NCBI GenBank assembly: GCA_004010275.1
Contig: RBWT01000016.1
Coordinates: forward strand, 1-63,574
Source: Streptomyces huasconensis
Lineage (GTDB): Bacteria > Actinomycetota > Actinomycetes > Streptomycetales > Streptomycetaceae
Direction of reading: 5' to 3'
DNA length: 63,574 bases
The notes under the pieces are model-generated. The model made no database searches. It saw only the letters and a program-made list of their open reading frames with translations, and had not been told where the DNA came from. Made by a program: the position numbers and the translations under genes. Each line of letters starts with the position of its first letter. Positions within the stretch are counted from its first letter, which is position 1. Shown here one piece after another: positions 49,900 to 58,708 of the stretch.

Positions 49900-51774
49900 G
49901 GCGCCTTGCCCTGCCCCTCCTCGCCGTGGTCGTCCTTGGCAGGGTCGTCGTCCACGATCTCGGCGTCCACCACGCCTTCCTCGGCGGGTGACTCCGTGGC
50001 CGTGCGCTGCTCCTCCGCGCCGCCGCCGGAGGCCGCGTACATCGCCTGGCCCATCTTCTGGCTGACGGCCGCCAGCTTCTCGGTGCCGGTGCGCAGGGCG
50101 GCCGTGTCGTCGGGCCGGTCCTTGAGGAGGCCCTTCAACTCGCCGACCGCTGCCGCCACTTCGCCCTTGACGTCCCCGGGCACCTTGTCGCCGCTGTCCG
50201 TCAGGAACCGCTCCGTCTGGTACACGAGCTGCTCGGCCTGGTTGCGGGTCTCGGCCGCCTCGCGCCGCCTGCGGTCCTCCTCCGCGTGCTGCTCGGCCTC
50301 GCGGACCATGCGGTCGATGTCGTCCTTGGGCAGCGCGGAGCCGCCGGTGACCGTCATGCGCTGCTCGCGCCCGGTCGCCTCGTCCTTCGCCGAGACGTGC
50401 ATGATGCCGTTGGCGTCGATGTCGAAGGTGACCTCGATCTTGGGGACACCGCGCGGGGCGGGCGGCAGCCCGGTCAGGTCGAAGACACCGAGCTTCTTGT
50501 TGTACGCGGCGATCTCCCGCTCGCCCTGGAAGACCTGGATGCCGACCGAGGGCTGGTTGTCCTCGGCGGTGGAGAACGTCTCCGAACGCCGCGTGGGAAT
50601 CGTGGTGTTGCGCTCGATGAGCTTGGTCATGATGCCGCCCTTGGTCTCGATGCCGAGGGAGAGCGGCGTCACGTCGAGCAGCAGGACGTCCTTGACGTCG
50701 CCGCGGATGACACCGGCCTGGAGAGCGGCGCCGAGCGCGACCACCTCGTCCGGGTTGACGCCCTTGTGGGGGCCCTTGCCGGTGAGTTCCCTGACCAGTT
50801 CGGTCACCGCGGGCATCCGGGTCGAGCCGCCCACCAGGATCACGTGGTCGATGGCGGACAGCTTGACGCCCGCGTCCTTCACGGCCTGGTGGAAGGGCTC
50901 CTTGCAGCGGTCGAGCAGGTCGGACGTCAGCTCCTGGAACTGGGCGCGCGTCAGCTTCTCGGCCAGGTGCAGGGGGCCTTCGGCGGAGGCGGTGATGTAG
51001 GGGAGGTTGATGTCCGTCTCGGTCGACGAGGACAGCTCGATCTTCGCCTTCTCGGCGCCCTCGCGCAGCCGCTGGAGCGCCATCTTGTCCTTGCCGAGGT
51101 CCACGCCGTGCGCGTTCTTGAACTGCCGTACCAGGTACTCGACGATCCCCCCAGTCGTCGCCGCCGAGCCGGGTGTCGCCATTGGTGGCCTTCACCTCGA
51201 TGACGCCCTCGCCCATCTCCAGGAGCGAGACGTCGAAGGTGCCGCCGCCCAGGTCGAAGACGAGGACGGTCTCGTCCTCGCCCTTGTCCAGGCCGTACGC
51301 GAGGGCCGCCGCCGTCGGTTCGTTGACGATGCGCAGGACGCTGAGGCCCGCGATCTCGCCGGCCTCCTTGGTGGCCTGGCGCTGGGTGTCGTCGAAGTAC
51401 GCGGGGACGGTGACCACCGCGTCGGTGACGTCCTCGCCGAGGTAGGACTCGGCGTCCCGCTTGAGCTTCTGCAGGACGCGCGCGGAGAGTTCCTGCGCGG
51501 TGTAGCGGGTGCCGTCCACGGAGCCGCTCTCCGGGAAGCGCCAGCCGCCGTCGCCCATGTGGCGTTTGACGGAGCGTGCGGTGCGCTCCACGTTCGTGAC
51601 CGCCTGCCGTTTGGCGACCTCGCCCACCAGGACATCGCCGTTCTTCGCGAAGGCGACGACCGAGGGAGTGGTGCGCGCGCCCTCCGCGTTGGCGACGACG
51701 GTGGGCTCACCGCCCTCCAGTACGGCCACCACCGAGTTCGTCGTCCCGAGATCGATCCCGACCGCTCGTGCCAT
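49896..51774 (-). CDS. dnaK: DnaK-family chaperone, second copy (one frameshift)
   Basis: Hsp70 of about 626 residues. N-terminal ATPase: [55 protein letters not shown], then after a shift in a G-run near 51153 [20 protein letters not shown]. The substrate domain has [19 protein letters not shown] and [20 protein letters not shown], with an acidic C-terminus ([16 protein letters not shown]). No grpE, dnaJ or hspR gene adjoins it, so it is probably a second dnaK rather than the main operon copy. The 3' ends of dnaK and narI overlap by four bases. Confidence 0.92.
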
Positions 51775-51943
51775 GGTCCAGTCCCTTCCGCCGCGAGCCC
51801 ATGTCCCCCGTGTCCAGGCCTACTCCACTCCACTCCTCCCCCATCACAAAACTTGAGCGAGCCATTGTCAAGGGCCGCATACGACGCTGCCGCCACCCCC
51901 GGCGAGGGGTGACGGCATCGTCCGACCGTCTCTGGGTCCCGCG

Positions 51944-52369
51944 TCAGCCCAGCTTGGCCGTGAGGGTGATGGTCGTACCCGTCAGCGCCTGGCTCACCGG
52001 GCAGTTGGCCTTGGCGTCCTCGGCCGCGGCGACGAAGGCGTCCTCGTCGATGCCGGGGACGGTGCCCTCGACCGTGAGGTGGATGCCGGTGATGCCCGTG
52101 CCCGGCTGGAAGGTCACGTCGGCCGAGGTGGTGAGGCGGCTCGGCGGGGTGCCGGCGCCGCTCAGGCCGTGCGACAGCGCCATGGAGAAGCAGCTGGAGT
52201 GGGCGGCGGCGATCAGCTCCTCCGGGCTGGTCTTGCCGTTCGCCTGCTCGGCGCGGGCGGGCCAGGACACCGCCTGCTCCCCGATGCCGGAGGAGTCGAA
52301 GGTGACGGTGCCCGAGCCCTCCGTCAGAGAGCCTTCCCAGACCGTGTGCGCGGAGCGCGTGGTTGCCAC
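51944..52369 (-). CDS. OsmC family peroxiredoxin
   Basis: A 141-residue organic hydroperoxide-reducing protein of the OsmC/Ohr group. GTG 52369 follows AAGGGA by 8 bases. The two redox cysteines are Cys60 (AAAHSSCFSMAL) and Cys123 (KANCPVSQAL), spaced as in OsmC. The N-terminal ATTRSAHTVWEGSLTEGSG is typical. A 19-bp duplication lies in its leader. Confidence 0.92.
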   Translation of the reverse strand: MATTRSAHTVWEGSLTEGSGTVTFDSSGIGEQAVSWPARAEQANGKTSPEELIAAAHSSCFSMALSHGLSGAGTPPSRLTTSADVTFQPGTGITGIHLTVEGTVPGIDEDAFVAAAEDAKANCPVSQALTGTTITLTAKLG

Positions 52370-52384
52370 GATGCAGTTCCCTTC

Positions 52385-52422
52385 AGTGCGGTTCCGTGAT
52401 CGGAGTGCGGTTCCGTGATCGG
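52385..52422. repeat. 19-bp perfect tandem duplication upstream of osmC
   Basis: AGTGCGGTTCCGTGATCGG at 52385-52403 and 52404-52422, identical, beginning 15 bases upstream of the OsmC start. A third partial GTGATCGGA-like word precedes GATCCGTGG. It lies where the promoter or operator should be. Confidence 0.92.
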
Positions 52423-52581
52423 AGATCCGTGGCCACCATCCGATCACACTCGGGGCGGGAATGGGCCGCGGGGCGGCTCCGGCGGAGCGCGCGGTCGCCG
52501 CCGCGCGGACTACCCGGCGCGTTCCGGGGCACCCGCCGTCACGTCACGCAAGACTGGAACGCGACTCCAAGGAGTGTGGCC

Positions 52582-52860
52582 ATGTCGGCTTACGGCAGTC
52601 GGTCAGCGGCATCTCCCGGTTCCCGCACGAACAGCTTCGCGGTGGCCGGGCTCGTCTGCGGCATCGTCGGGCTGTTCTTCCTCAGCGTCATCCTGGGCCC
52701 GCTCGCGATCGTCTTCGGCGCCCTCGCCCTGCGGCAGCGGGCGGGCGGCGGAGGGATGGCGAAGGCGGCCATCATCCTGGGCATCGTCGACGTGGTCCTG
52801 TTCGTCGTCCTGATGGCGCTGGCCGCGTCGGGCGAGTTCAGCTGGTACGTCGGCGGCTGA
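52582..52860 (+). CDS. DUF4190-type small membrane protein
   Basis: A 92-residue protein from ATG 52582, with AAGGAG 8-9 bases upstream. Two hydrophobic helices with the DUF4190 pattern: FAVAGLVCGIVGLFFLSVIL, GPLAIVFGALALRQRA, then MAKAAIILGIVDVVLFVVLM. The function of this family is unknown. Divergent from osmC. Confidence 0.8.
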   Translation: MSAYGSRSAASPGSRTNSFAVAGLVCGIVGLFFLSVILGPLAIVFGALALRQRAGGGGMAKAAIILGIVDVVLFVVLMALAASGEFSWYVGG

Positions 52861-52892
52861 CCGCCCCCTCCCATCGGCCCGCCCGCCCCTCG

Positions 52893-52925
52893 GCCCGTCC
52901 CTCGCGTGTCGCGGAGAGGGCGGGC
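52893..52925. terminator. Hairpin between convergent DUF4190 and permease genes
   Basis: GCCCGTCCCTC (52893-52903) pairs with GAGGGCGGGC (52916-52925) with a single bulged base and a 12-base loop. It sits 32 bases after the DUF4190 stop and 29 bases before the permease stop, so it could serve both strands. Confidence 0.5.
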
Positions 52926-52953
52926 GATCGGTGTGCACGGACGATGCGCGGCC

Positions 52954-54408
52954 TCAGCCGCTGGAGGCCGTGGCGGTCCGCTGCTTGCGGGCCGCCATCA
53001 CCGCGTACACCAGCACGCCGACGAAGAGGAAGAGCACGCCCTGGTAGACCGCCGCGTACCCGGACCCGGCGACCAGCCACATGGAGAATCCGAACGCGGC
53101 GCCCGCGAGGACCGCGTCGCGCACCAGGCGCCCGCGGTGGACGCGATCGCGCTGCCCGGAGACGAGGAAGTAGATCTGGGCGACGGTGGCCAGGAGGTAG
53201 GGCACGGTCGCCGTGAACGTGGTGATCAGGACCAGGGACTCGAAGACGCCGCCGGAGCCCGCCGCGTAGTTGTAGACGGTCAGGAGCGAGGCGAGGACGA
53301 CGGTGACGAGGACGCCGACGGTCGGCACGCCCCGCTTCTTGCGGCCGAACGCGCTCGGGAACAGGCCGTCCTGCGCGGCGGCGTACGGCGTCTGGGCGCT
53401 CAGCAGCGTCCAGCCGTTGAGGGCGCCGAGGATCGAGACCAGCGCGGCGAGCGCGACCGCGGTGCCGCCCCAGGAGCCGCCGAACATGACGTTGACGGCG
53501 TCCGAGAAGGGCGCGGTGGAGCCCACCAGCTTGTCGTGCGCGACGGTGCCGAAGACGGCGAGGGTGCCGAGCAGGTAGACGAGGGCGGCGCCGAGCGTGC
53601 CGAGGATGGTGGCGCGGCCGACGTTGCGGCGCGGATCGCGCACGTCACCGGCGCTGACGGCGGCGGACTCCACACCGAGGTAGGAGAAGAGCAGGATCGC
53701 GGCGGACGCCGAGACGGCGCCGACCGGGCTGTCGTCGCTCGCCTGGAAGGGGCCGAGGTTGGCGCTGTCGAAGAAGAAGAGCCCGCCGACCGCGACGAGC
53801 AGCAGCGGCAGGAACTTCAGTACGGTGGCGACGAGCTGGACCGCGCCGACGTACCGCGTGCCCGCGAAGTTCGCGAGGGCGGGCAGGAGTTGCAGGACGA
53901 GCGCGGCCAGGCAGGCGGTCCACTTGTGTTCGTTGACGGGGACGAGCACGTCGAGGTAGCCCACGGCGGCGACGGCGAGGGCGGCGTTGGAGACCCACGA
54001 GGTGATCCAGTACGACGAGGCGGCCAGGAACCCGGCGAAGTCGCCGAAGGCCCCGCGCGCGTAGACGTAGGGGCCGCCGGTCCGGGGGTCGCGCTCGGCG
54101 AGGCGCCCGAAGACGAGCGCCAGGGCTATCGCCCCCAGGGTCAGGACACCGAAGGCGACGAGGCTGATCGTGCCGTACGGCGCGACGGAGGCCGGGAGCA
54201 GGAAGATGCCGCCACCGATGATGTTGCCCATCACGAGGCAGGTGGCGATGGGGAGCCCGAAGCTGCGGGCGTGCTTGCCCTGCCCTTCCTGCGCGGAGCC
54301 CGGACCCTGTGCGGAGGCCGGGTCCTGCGCCGAGCCCGGGTCCTGTGCGGGAACCCGGTCGTGCCCGGAGGCCGGAGCCGGCTGCGGTGCGGTTCCGGTG
54401 TCGTGCAT
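52954..54408 (-). CDS. APC family amino-acid permease (AdiC/PotE-like)
   Basis: About 484 residues with 12 predicted helices, from ATG 54408. The transporter core begins GLPIATCLVMGNIIGGGIFL, the substrate-binding unwound helix of the family, and continues DPRTGGPYVYARGAFGDFAG, SYLGVESAAVSAGDVRDP and GWTLLSAQTPYAAAQDGLFP. It most resembles arginine/agmatine or putrescine/ornithine exchangers. The hydrophilic N-terminus has a DPxSAQ repeat (18-bp units). No decarboxylase gene is nearby. Confidence 0.87.
   Translation of the reverse strand: MHDTGTAPQPAPASGHDRVPAQDPGSAQDPASAQGPGSAQEGQGKHARSFGLPIATCLVMGNIIGGGIFLLPASVAPYGTISLVAFGVLTLGAIALALVFGRLAERDPRTGGPYVYARGAFGDFAGFLAASSYWITSWVSNAALAVAAVGYLDVLVPVNEHKWTACLAALVLQLLPALANFAGTRYVGAVQLVATVLKFLPLLLVAVGGLFFFDSANLGPFQASDDSPVGAVSASAAILLFSYLGVESAAVSAGDVRDPRRNVGRATILGTLGAALVYLLGTLAVFGTVAHDKLVGSTAPFSDAVNVMFGGSWGGTAVALAALVSILGALNGWTLLSAQTPYAAAQDGLFPSAFGRKKRGVPTVGVLVTVVLASLLTVYNYAAGSGGVFESLVLITTFTATVPYLLATVAQIYFLVSGQRDRVHRGRLVRDAVLAGAAFGFSMWLVAGSGYAAVYQGVLFLFVGVLVYAVMAARKQRTATASSG
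54296..54349. repeat. 18-bp tandem repeat in the permease N-terminus, three copies
   Basis: Units at 54296-54313, 54314-54331 and 54332-54349 (GAGCCCGGGTCCTGTGCG-like) encode, on the minus strand, DPGSAQ, DPASAQ and GPGSAQ before the first membrane helix. Confidence 0.88.
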
Positions 54409-54491
54409 GGGTCGTGCGCCTCTCGTCGTGCCATGGGGCCCGGGATCGCCGGGCGGAAGCCATGGTCGGGCACGGCGGACACCGCTCAAAA

Positions 54492-56702
54492 TCAGCGTGT
54501 TTTGTCCTGCGCGGCATGGTCGACGACCGCAAAAGCTGTGCCTGTTGGGGCGCTGGACGGCGAATCATTCACCGGAACGGAAGCCTCCGCCGAGAGCGGA
54601 ACGGAAGCCTCCGCCGGGATGGGGGCAGCGTCGGTGACCGGGACCTGCGGCCCCACGGCCTCGCCCAGCCAGCGCCGCAGCACGTGGTGGACCGCTTCGG
54701 CGCCGACCAGCTCCTCGCCGTCCGCCACCGGGGCGGAGAGGACGAGCGGCGACAGGAGGAAGGGGCGGGACTGCGCGCCGCCGAGCCCGCCGTGCGAGCC
54801 GATCTGCTCCTCGAAGGCGAGGACCTCGCCGTCCTGCGGGTCGTACCAGGAGTTGACCATGATGTCGGCGGCGTGCGGGAAGCCGTCGGTGCGCCGCACG
54901 GCCTCCAGGGCGCCCGGCCCGAAGTCGGCGAGCGGCCCGAGATCGACCGGGTCCTCGTCCAGGTACACCTCGGCCCCGCGCGCCCCCAGCACCAGCGGGC
55001 CGCGCCCGGCGCTGCTGTACGAGGAGGAAGCCGATGCCCGGGTGGTTGGCGAGGGTCGGCAGCAGCGCCGGATGGCGGCGGTCGCATCTCCTCGCGGGTG
55101 ATGCGGTGCCCCACATCCGGGAAGGACACGAGCCCGAGGTTGCCGGAGGCGAGCACGATCGGCTCCGCGCGCCGGGCCGGGCGGCGCTCGCCGGTGCCCT
55201 CCTCGACCGGGCGGCGCAGCGCGGCGCGGACCGCGGCGCGGGCCTCGGCGCCGCTGTGGGTGCGCTGCGCCTGCGCGGCGCGGGCAGCCCGCAGCCGGCC
55301 CGGACGAGGTCGGCGAGGGTCAGGCCGTAGCGGGCGCGGAAGGTCTCGCCGGGGCTCTGGCCGTGGTCGGAGAGGAGCACGATGCGGTAGGCGCGCGGCG
55401 CGTGCTCGGCGACCTGGGAGAGCAGGGCGAGCGAGCGGTCCAGGCGGCGGAGGACCTTCTCCACGTCGCGGCCGGTCGGGCCCGAGTGGTGCGCCACTTC
55501 GTCGTACGCGACGAGGTCGGCGTAGACGGCGCTGCGCCCGGCGAGCATGTCCCCGATGACGGCGGCGACCACCACCCCGCTCGACGACGGTCGCGAAGGC
55601 GCGGATGAACGGGTAGAGCCCGCCGCGGCCGACGCGCGGGCGGCGCCGCTCGACGCGGGCGCGGGTGGACTCGCCGATCTCGCGGAAGACCTCCGCCACG
55701 AAGGACAGGGCGGTGCGCACGGCGTTGGCGGGGTCGGAGAAGTAGGCGAAGTATCCGGCGCGCGACCGGGTCCCCTTGCCCCGCCGGGCGGCCACGGAGA
55801 GGACGAGGGCGAGCTGTTCCGCGCCGCCGCTGAAGAGGTTGCCGCGGCTGGCGCCGTCGACGGTGAGGAGGCCGCCGTCGCCGGTGTGCCGCACGGCCCG
55901 GCGCTGGAGCTCGACGGCGGAGGCGGGGCGGTTGCTGACCATGACCTCGCCGGTGTCCTTCTCGTACCACCGGAAGGCGGGCACGTCGAAGGTGGAGCCG
56001 TGCAGGATGCCGAGCTGGCTGGCGCCGGTCTGGCTGGACCAGTCGGTGCGCCAGGGGGTGAGCCGGTGCGTGGGGACGCTGCCCGGGGGGCTCTGCCCGA
56101 GCCAGCGGGCGACGGTGGGCATGAGGCCCTTGGTGACGGCGGCGGTGAGGATGTCGTGGCCGACGCGTCGAGCTGGATGAAGACCGTGCCGGGGGCGATC
56201 GGGCCCGGCTGCCCGGGGGTGCCGCGCCGTCTGCGGCGGTCGGCGAGGCGGTAGAGGCGGCGCCGGTAGGCGTCGTCGTCCCGGACGGCGAGGGCGCCGC
56301 CGGCGGCCGAGGCGACGGCCGACATGACCGCGGCGACGACCACGGCGGTCTCCGCGCCGGCTTCGCCGCGGTTCTCGGGGATCAGCGCAGGGCGAGCAGC
56401 AGCAGCGAACCGTTGAGGAAGAAGGCGAGCAGGCCGAGCACCAGCGCGGGTACCAGCAGCAGGGCGCGGACGAGCAGGGGCCACACCAGCGCGGAGAGCA
56501 GGCCGAAGGCGCCCGCGCCGAAGGCGGCGGTGACCGCGATCCGGGTGGCGCTGTCACCGTCCTCGGACTGGAGTTTGAAGTCCGGCAGGATGCCGGCGAG
56601 CACGAGCATCGTCAGCGTGCTGACGGCCCATACGGCGACCACCCGCCACAGAGCGCTGCCCGCCCTGCGCCATCGCCCTCTCCCCACGCCGCACCCCTTC
56701 AC
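54492..56702 (-). CDS. Holin-like membrane domain fused to a nucleotide-pyrophosphatase/alkaline-phosphatase-fold domain, many frameshifts
   Basis: About 735 residues when frames are joined. ATG 56702 opens a membrane part annotated in relatives as phage holin family (VVAVWAVSTLTMLVLAGILP, LLVPALVLGLLAFFLNGSLL). A shift near 56390 leads to a cytosolic or external phosphodiesterase/phosphatase domain: GTVFIQLDA, LTPWRTDWSSQTGASQLGIL (the Thr/Ser nucleophile region), AYDEVAHHSGPTGRDVEKVL, VLLSDHGQSPG (metal site). Further shifts lie near 56160, 55575, 55310, 55180 and 55020. The tail has an EASVP repeat. Despite the holin label it is a chromosomal Streptomyces gene, not phage. Confidence 0.77.
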
Positions 56703-56762
56703 TTACCACCCGGAACCGGACACCAGCCTGTCACAGGCCTCCGGTTGCGGGCCCGTGCGCCC

Positions 56763-57185
56763 TCAGCGGCCGTCGTAGCCCGCGGTCGGCATGGAGAGGC
56801 GGCGGTGCACCCGCGCCTTCATCCGTGAGTCGTACGCGGGCTCCGCGAGCCCGGCGGTCTCCACCCGCACCCCGCGCCGCGCGCACTCCGCGGTGAACTC
56901 CTCCGGGCACCGCAGCGCCCGTTCCAGGACGCGGCGGCTCGGTACGACGAAGAGGTCCACGAGGCCCGCCTCGACGTCGCCCCACAGCACCGCGTGGTCG
57001 GCGCGCAGTCCCCGGGCGAGGAGTTCGCGCGTGACGACGTACCCTTGCGCGGCCGCCCACCGCGCGCACATGGCGTGCTGGCTGCGCGAGTCGACCAGGA
57101 AGGGGTCGGCGTCCAGCTCCTCCAGGGGTGTCAGGCTGGCGATCGACGCCACCCGCACCACGGCGGTGTCCATGACGGTGTTCAT
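56763..57185 (-). CDS. Hypothetical protein with a resolvase-like pattern
   Basis: A 140-residue protein from ATG 57185 (GAGAGG 8 bases upstream). Not recognised with certainty. The order TAVVRVASI, then SQHAMCARWAAAQGYVV, then VEAGLVDLFVVPSRRVLERA and CARRGVRVETAG resembles the N-terminal domain of serine recombinases, but the YxRVS active-site string is changed and the zinc/HTH DNA-binding parts are absent. It may be a non-catalytic relative. Divergent from an MBL-fold gene. Confidence 0.55.
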   Translation of the reverse strand: MNTVMDTAVVRVASIASLTPLEELDADPFLVDSRSQHAMCARWAAAQGYVVTRELLARGLRADHAVLWGDVEAGLVDLFVVPSRRVLERALRCPEEFTAECARRGVRVETAGLAEPAYDSRMKARVHRRLSMPTAGYDGR

Positions 57186-57285
57186 GTCCACGACCTCTCC
57201 CACGGCGTCCCCCTCACCTCGGTCCCGGCCGCCGACCCTACTCCTGGCCGTAGGCTCGGAGACAGTCGCCATAAGGAGGAACCGG

Positions 57286-58061
57286 GTGCCCGTCGAGGTC
57301 ACATGGTGGGGTCACGCCACATGCACGGTCGAGGACTCGGGTGTCCGCGTGCTGACCGACCCGCACTTCGCCCGCCGCCTGGCGCATCTGCGGCGCCGCA
57401 GAGGCGCGTTGCCGCCGCCCGGCGCCGCGGTCGCCGATGTCGTGCTCGTCTCGCATCTGCCACGCCGACACCTGCACGTCCCCTCGCTCGCCCGGCTCGC
57501 CCCCGGCACCCGCGCGCTGGTCCCGCGCGGCACGGCGCGCGCGGTGCCGGGCCTCGCCCGCAGACTGCCCACCTGCGCTTCACCGAGGCGCCGCCGGGCG
57601 ACGAGATACCGGTCGGCGACCTCGTCGTGCGCGCGGTGCCCGCGCTGCACGACGGGCGGCGGCTCCCGGTGGGCCCGCGGCTCTCCCCCGCCCTCGGCTA
57701 TGTGGTGAGCGGCGAGGCGCGTACGTACTTCGCGGGCGACACCGGGCTGTTCGACGCGATGGCGGCGGAGGTCGGGGACGTGGACGTGGCGCTGCTGCCG
57801 GTCGGCGGCTGGGGTCCGTACCTCGGCCATGGCCATCTGGACGCGGGCCGGGCGGCCGAAGCACTCGCGCGCATCGGGGCGCGCAGCGCGATCCCGGTGC
57901 ACTACGGCACGTACTGGCCGATCGGCATGGACGCGGTGCGCCCGCACGAATTCCACGCGCCCGGTCAGGAGTTCGTGCGCCATGCGGCCCGCCTCGCGCC
58001 CGCGGTGGCCGTGCACCGGCTCCTGCACGGCGAGAGCGTGCAGCCGAAGGTGACCCGGTGA
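57286..58061 (+). CDS. MBL-fold metal-dependent hydrolase (frameshifts)
   Basis: About 258 residues of the UlaG-like MBL group. GTG 57286 follows a near-perfect AAGGAGGA. It starts VEVTWWGHATCTVEDSGVRV; a frame change near 57570 is followed by PVGPRLSPALGYVVSGEAR, TYFAGDTGLFDAMAAEVGD and the metal His in IPVHYGTYWPIG. The HxHxDH motif appears as HLPRRH, but one inserted C and one deleted C ten bases apart restore HLHADH (57451-57475), so the site is probably intact. It overlaps the DedA gene (GTGA). Confidence 0.83.
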
Positions 58062-58678
58062 ACCTCGCCGCGGCCGTCCAGGTGGCGCCGAACAGCACGC
58101 AGCAGGCGGTCGCCTACCCCTCGCTGTTCCTGCTGGTGGTGATCGGCGCGCTGGTGCCGGTGGTGCCGACGGGCGCGCTGGTCAGTTCGGCGGCGGTGGT
58201 GGCCCTGCACCAGGCGACGCCGTCGCTCTCGCTGCTCGTCGTCTTCGGCGTGGCGGCGCTCGCGGCGTTCCTCGGGGACATCACCCTGTACTGGCTCGGG
58301 CGGCGCGGCATGCGGTCGAAGAATGGTTCGCGCTGGCTGGCGGCGATACGCGACCGGGCGCCCGAGGAGCGGCTCGCGCAGGCCCAGGCCAAGCTGGACG
58401 ACCACGGGGTCATGGTCCTGGTGCTCTCCCGGCTGGTGCCCGCCGGGCGCATCCCGGTGATGCTGGCGTGCCTGATGGCGAAGATGCCGCTGCGGCAGTT
58501 CGCGCGCGGCGACGTGCCGGCGTGCCTCGCCTGGGCGGTGACGTACCAGCTGATCGGCATCCTCGGCGGTTCGCTGTTCAAGGAGCCGTGGGAGGGTGTC
58601 GCGCTGGCCGTCGCGCTGACGGTGCTGATCAGCGCGGCGCCGACGGTGTGGCGGAAGGTGCGGGGCGCCCCGGCCTGA
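58058..58678 (+). CDS. DedA family membrane protein
   Basis: A 206-residue DedA/VTT-type membrane protein whose GTG overlaps the stop of the hydrolase. Helices: LFLLVVIGALVPVVPTGALV and LLVVFGVAALAAFLGDITLY. The DedA core arginine motif is SRLVPAGRIPVMLACLMAKM. Members help return lipid carriers (undecaprenyl phosphate or phosphatidylethanolamine) across the membrane. Coupling to an MBL hydrolase is notable. Confidence 0.88.
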   Translation: MNLAAAVQVAPNSTQQAVAYPSLFLLVVIGALVPVVPTGALVSSAAVVALHQATPSLSLLVVFGVAALAAFLGDITLYWLGRRGMRSKNGSRWLAAIRDRAPEERLAQAQAKLDDHGVMVLVLSRLVPAGRIPVMLACLMAKMPLRQFARGDVPACLAWAVTYQLIGILGGSLFKEPWEGVALAVALTVLISAAPTVWRKVRGAPA

Positions 58679-58708
58679 GCTGTCCGGCTATGCGGCTGTC
58701 GGGGCGGG

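Noticed and set aside
49896..51182. A separate truncated DnaK gene starting at 51182
   Set aside because: It is the second half of the full dnaK, displaced by a shift in a G-run near 51153.
54492..56702. Prophage, because of the holin-like membrane domain
   Set aside because: No other phage genes are present; the domain is fused to a phosphatase-type protein typical of Streptomyces chromosomes.
57455..57472. A catalytically altered MBL site (HxPxRH) as a new subclass
   Set aside because: Two opposite one-base indels ten bases apart restore the standard motif, so error is simpler.
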